From an uncultured Flavobacteriaceae bacterium (GTDB taxonomy: Bacteria > Bacteroidota > Bacteroidia > Flavobacteriales > Flavobacteriaceae), in the NCBI GenBank assembly GCA_947504035.1, contig CANNGA010000017.1, positions 1 to 64,000 on the forward strand: a DNA stretch of 64,000 nt, read 5' to 3'. Made by a program: the position numbers and the translations under genes. Below are positions 63,576 through 64,000 of the stretch, one piece after another (within the stretch, counting starts at the first letter, position 1; each line of letters starts with the position of its first letter). Below the pieces are notes generated by a model, which saw only the letters and a list, made by a program, of their open reading frames with translations, had not been told where the DNA came from and searched no databases.

Positions 63576-64000
63576 TTACTCTTTTTTTAATCGTTTTTGT
63601 TCTAAATTTTGGGTTAATCGTTTTTCTATAATAGGTGTTATTACTGTTTTTCTGTTCTGTTTTTTGGTAAAAGGCGTTAATTCCAGTGCTGTTTTTATGC
63701 GTTCTTCTGGGTTTGTATAGGCATTACTACCAACACGAATAGTGGCTCCAGCATTAAATGCGGCTTCTTCTTTAGCGGCACTTTCTTTTATTTTTCGTTG
63801 AATGGTACCTGCCTTAAGCTGTTTTAAGAAACCACCTTGTGCTTCTAGGTCTTTAAACAAAATTAAAGCTTTTTCTGCTAATTGTTCTGTTAGACTATCA
63901 ACATAGTAACTGCCATCTGTGGGGTTGTCTACGGCATCGAAATCTGCTTCATGTTTTAATATGAGCAATTGGTGACGGGCTGTACGTGTAGAAAACGCAT
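63576..64000 (-). CDS. mutA: Methylmalonyl-CoA mutase, small subunit, C-terminal part (cut by window edge)
   Basis: The frame is open to the right edge at 64000, so the start lies outside the window. The visible part reads AFSTRTARHQLLILKHEADFDAVDNPTDGSYYV before the helical tail with LAEKALILFKDLEAQGGFL. This corresponds to the end of the TIM-barrel region of MutA; the non-catalytic subunit lacks a B12 domain. The tail ends Lys/Arg/Glu-rich (EQKRLKKE). It is the upstream partner of scpA. Confidence 0.9.
   Translation of the reverse strand, partial: AFSTRTARHQLLILKHEADFDAVDNPTDGSYYVDSLTEQLAEKALILFKDLEAQGGFLKQLKAGTIQRKIKESAAKEEAAFNAGATIRVGSNAYTNPEERIKTALELTPFTKKQNRKTVITPIIEKRLTQNLEQKRLKKE

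Overview
The window looks like a chromosomal segment from a marine-type Bacteroidota, most likely a member of the Flavobacteriaceae. The evidence is the AT-rich coding style, promoters of the Bacteroidota form TTG-N19-21-TAnnTTTG, the gliding gene gldI, a protein with a type IX secretion (T9SS) C-terminal sorting domain, a SecD-SecF fusion, and lineage families such as DUF5683, DUF6122, DUF6588-type, DUF721-recF and the two-subunit methylmalonyl-CoA mutase locus. The exact genus cannot be set from the sequence alone.

Positions 1-4.9 kb are an AT-rich accessory region. It holds a ParDE toxin-antitoxin pair with a visible operator, an IS1182-like transposase remnant, a frameshifted lipoprotein gene, an AIPR-family (abortive infection type) protein with a nuclease-like N-terminus, and two nearly identical 3-prime ends of a tyrosine recombinase gene. 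The two recombinase ends form a direct repeat of about 195 bp around the toxin module.

Positions 5-31 kb are mostly housekeeping. They carry a gatC-gatA-gatB/aspS operon in which GatB and aspartyl-tRNA synthetase are one polypeptide, then gyrB behind a leader that can fold into a three-way junction. After these come a DUF6588-type protein, a beta-propeller protein, mdh, secDF, a CIA30 protein, a large leishmanolysin-like T9SS cargo protein, and a cell-envelope cluster (DUF192 lipoprotein, lgt, cyclophilin-FKBP fusion, gldI, nrnA-like), with ndk divergent from it.

Positions 31-40.7 kb contain three tandem near-identical cold-shock genes, DUF721-recF, a TPR protein with ribH, two small membrane proteins, mutL, two rhomboid genes and an EEP-family hydrolase.

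Positions 40.9-49.1 kb are the most unusual part. They hold a lipoprotein gene, a TPR-CHAT protease-like gene, a convergent ECF sigma factor with a membrane anti-sigma-like TPR protein, a small unknown protein, a collagen-like lipoprotein and a 682-residue protein with a duplicated unknown domain. An AACCTT motif recurs upstream of several of these genes. I propose this as a candidate protease-linked sigma-factor system; its function is not established.

Positions 49.2-64 kb return to core functions: DUF6122, WbqC, signal peptidase I, dapB, DUF5683, parB and parA on the minus strand; an M16 peptidase, a DEAD-box helicase and a VF530 protein on the plus strand; then the methylmalonyl-CoA mutase large subunit, a lipoprotein and the small subunit, which runs off the right edge. 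No rRNA, tRNA or CRISPR array was seen.
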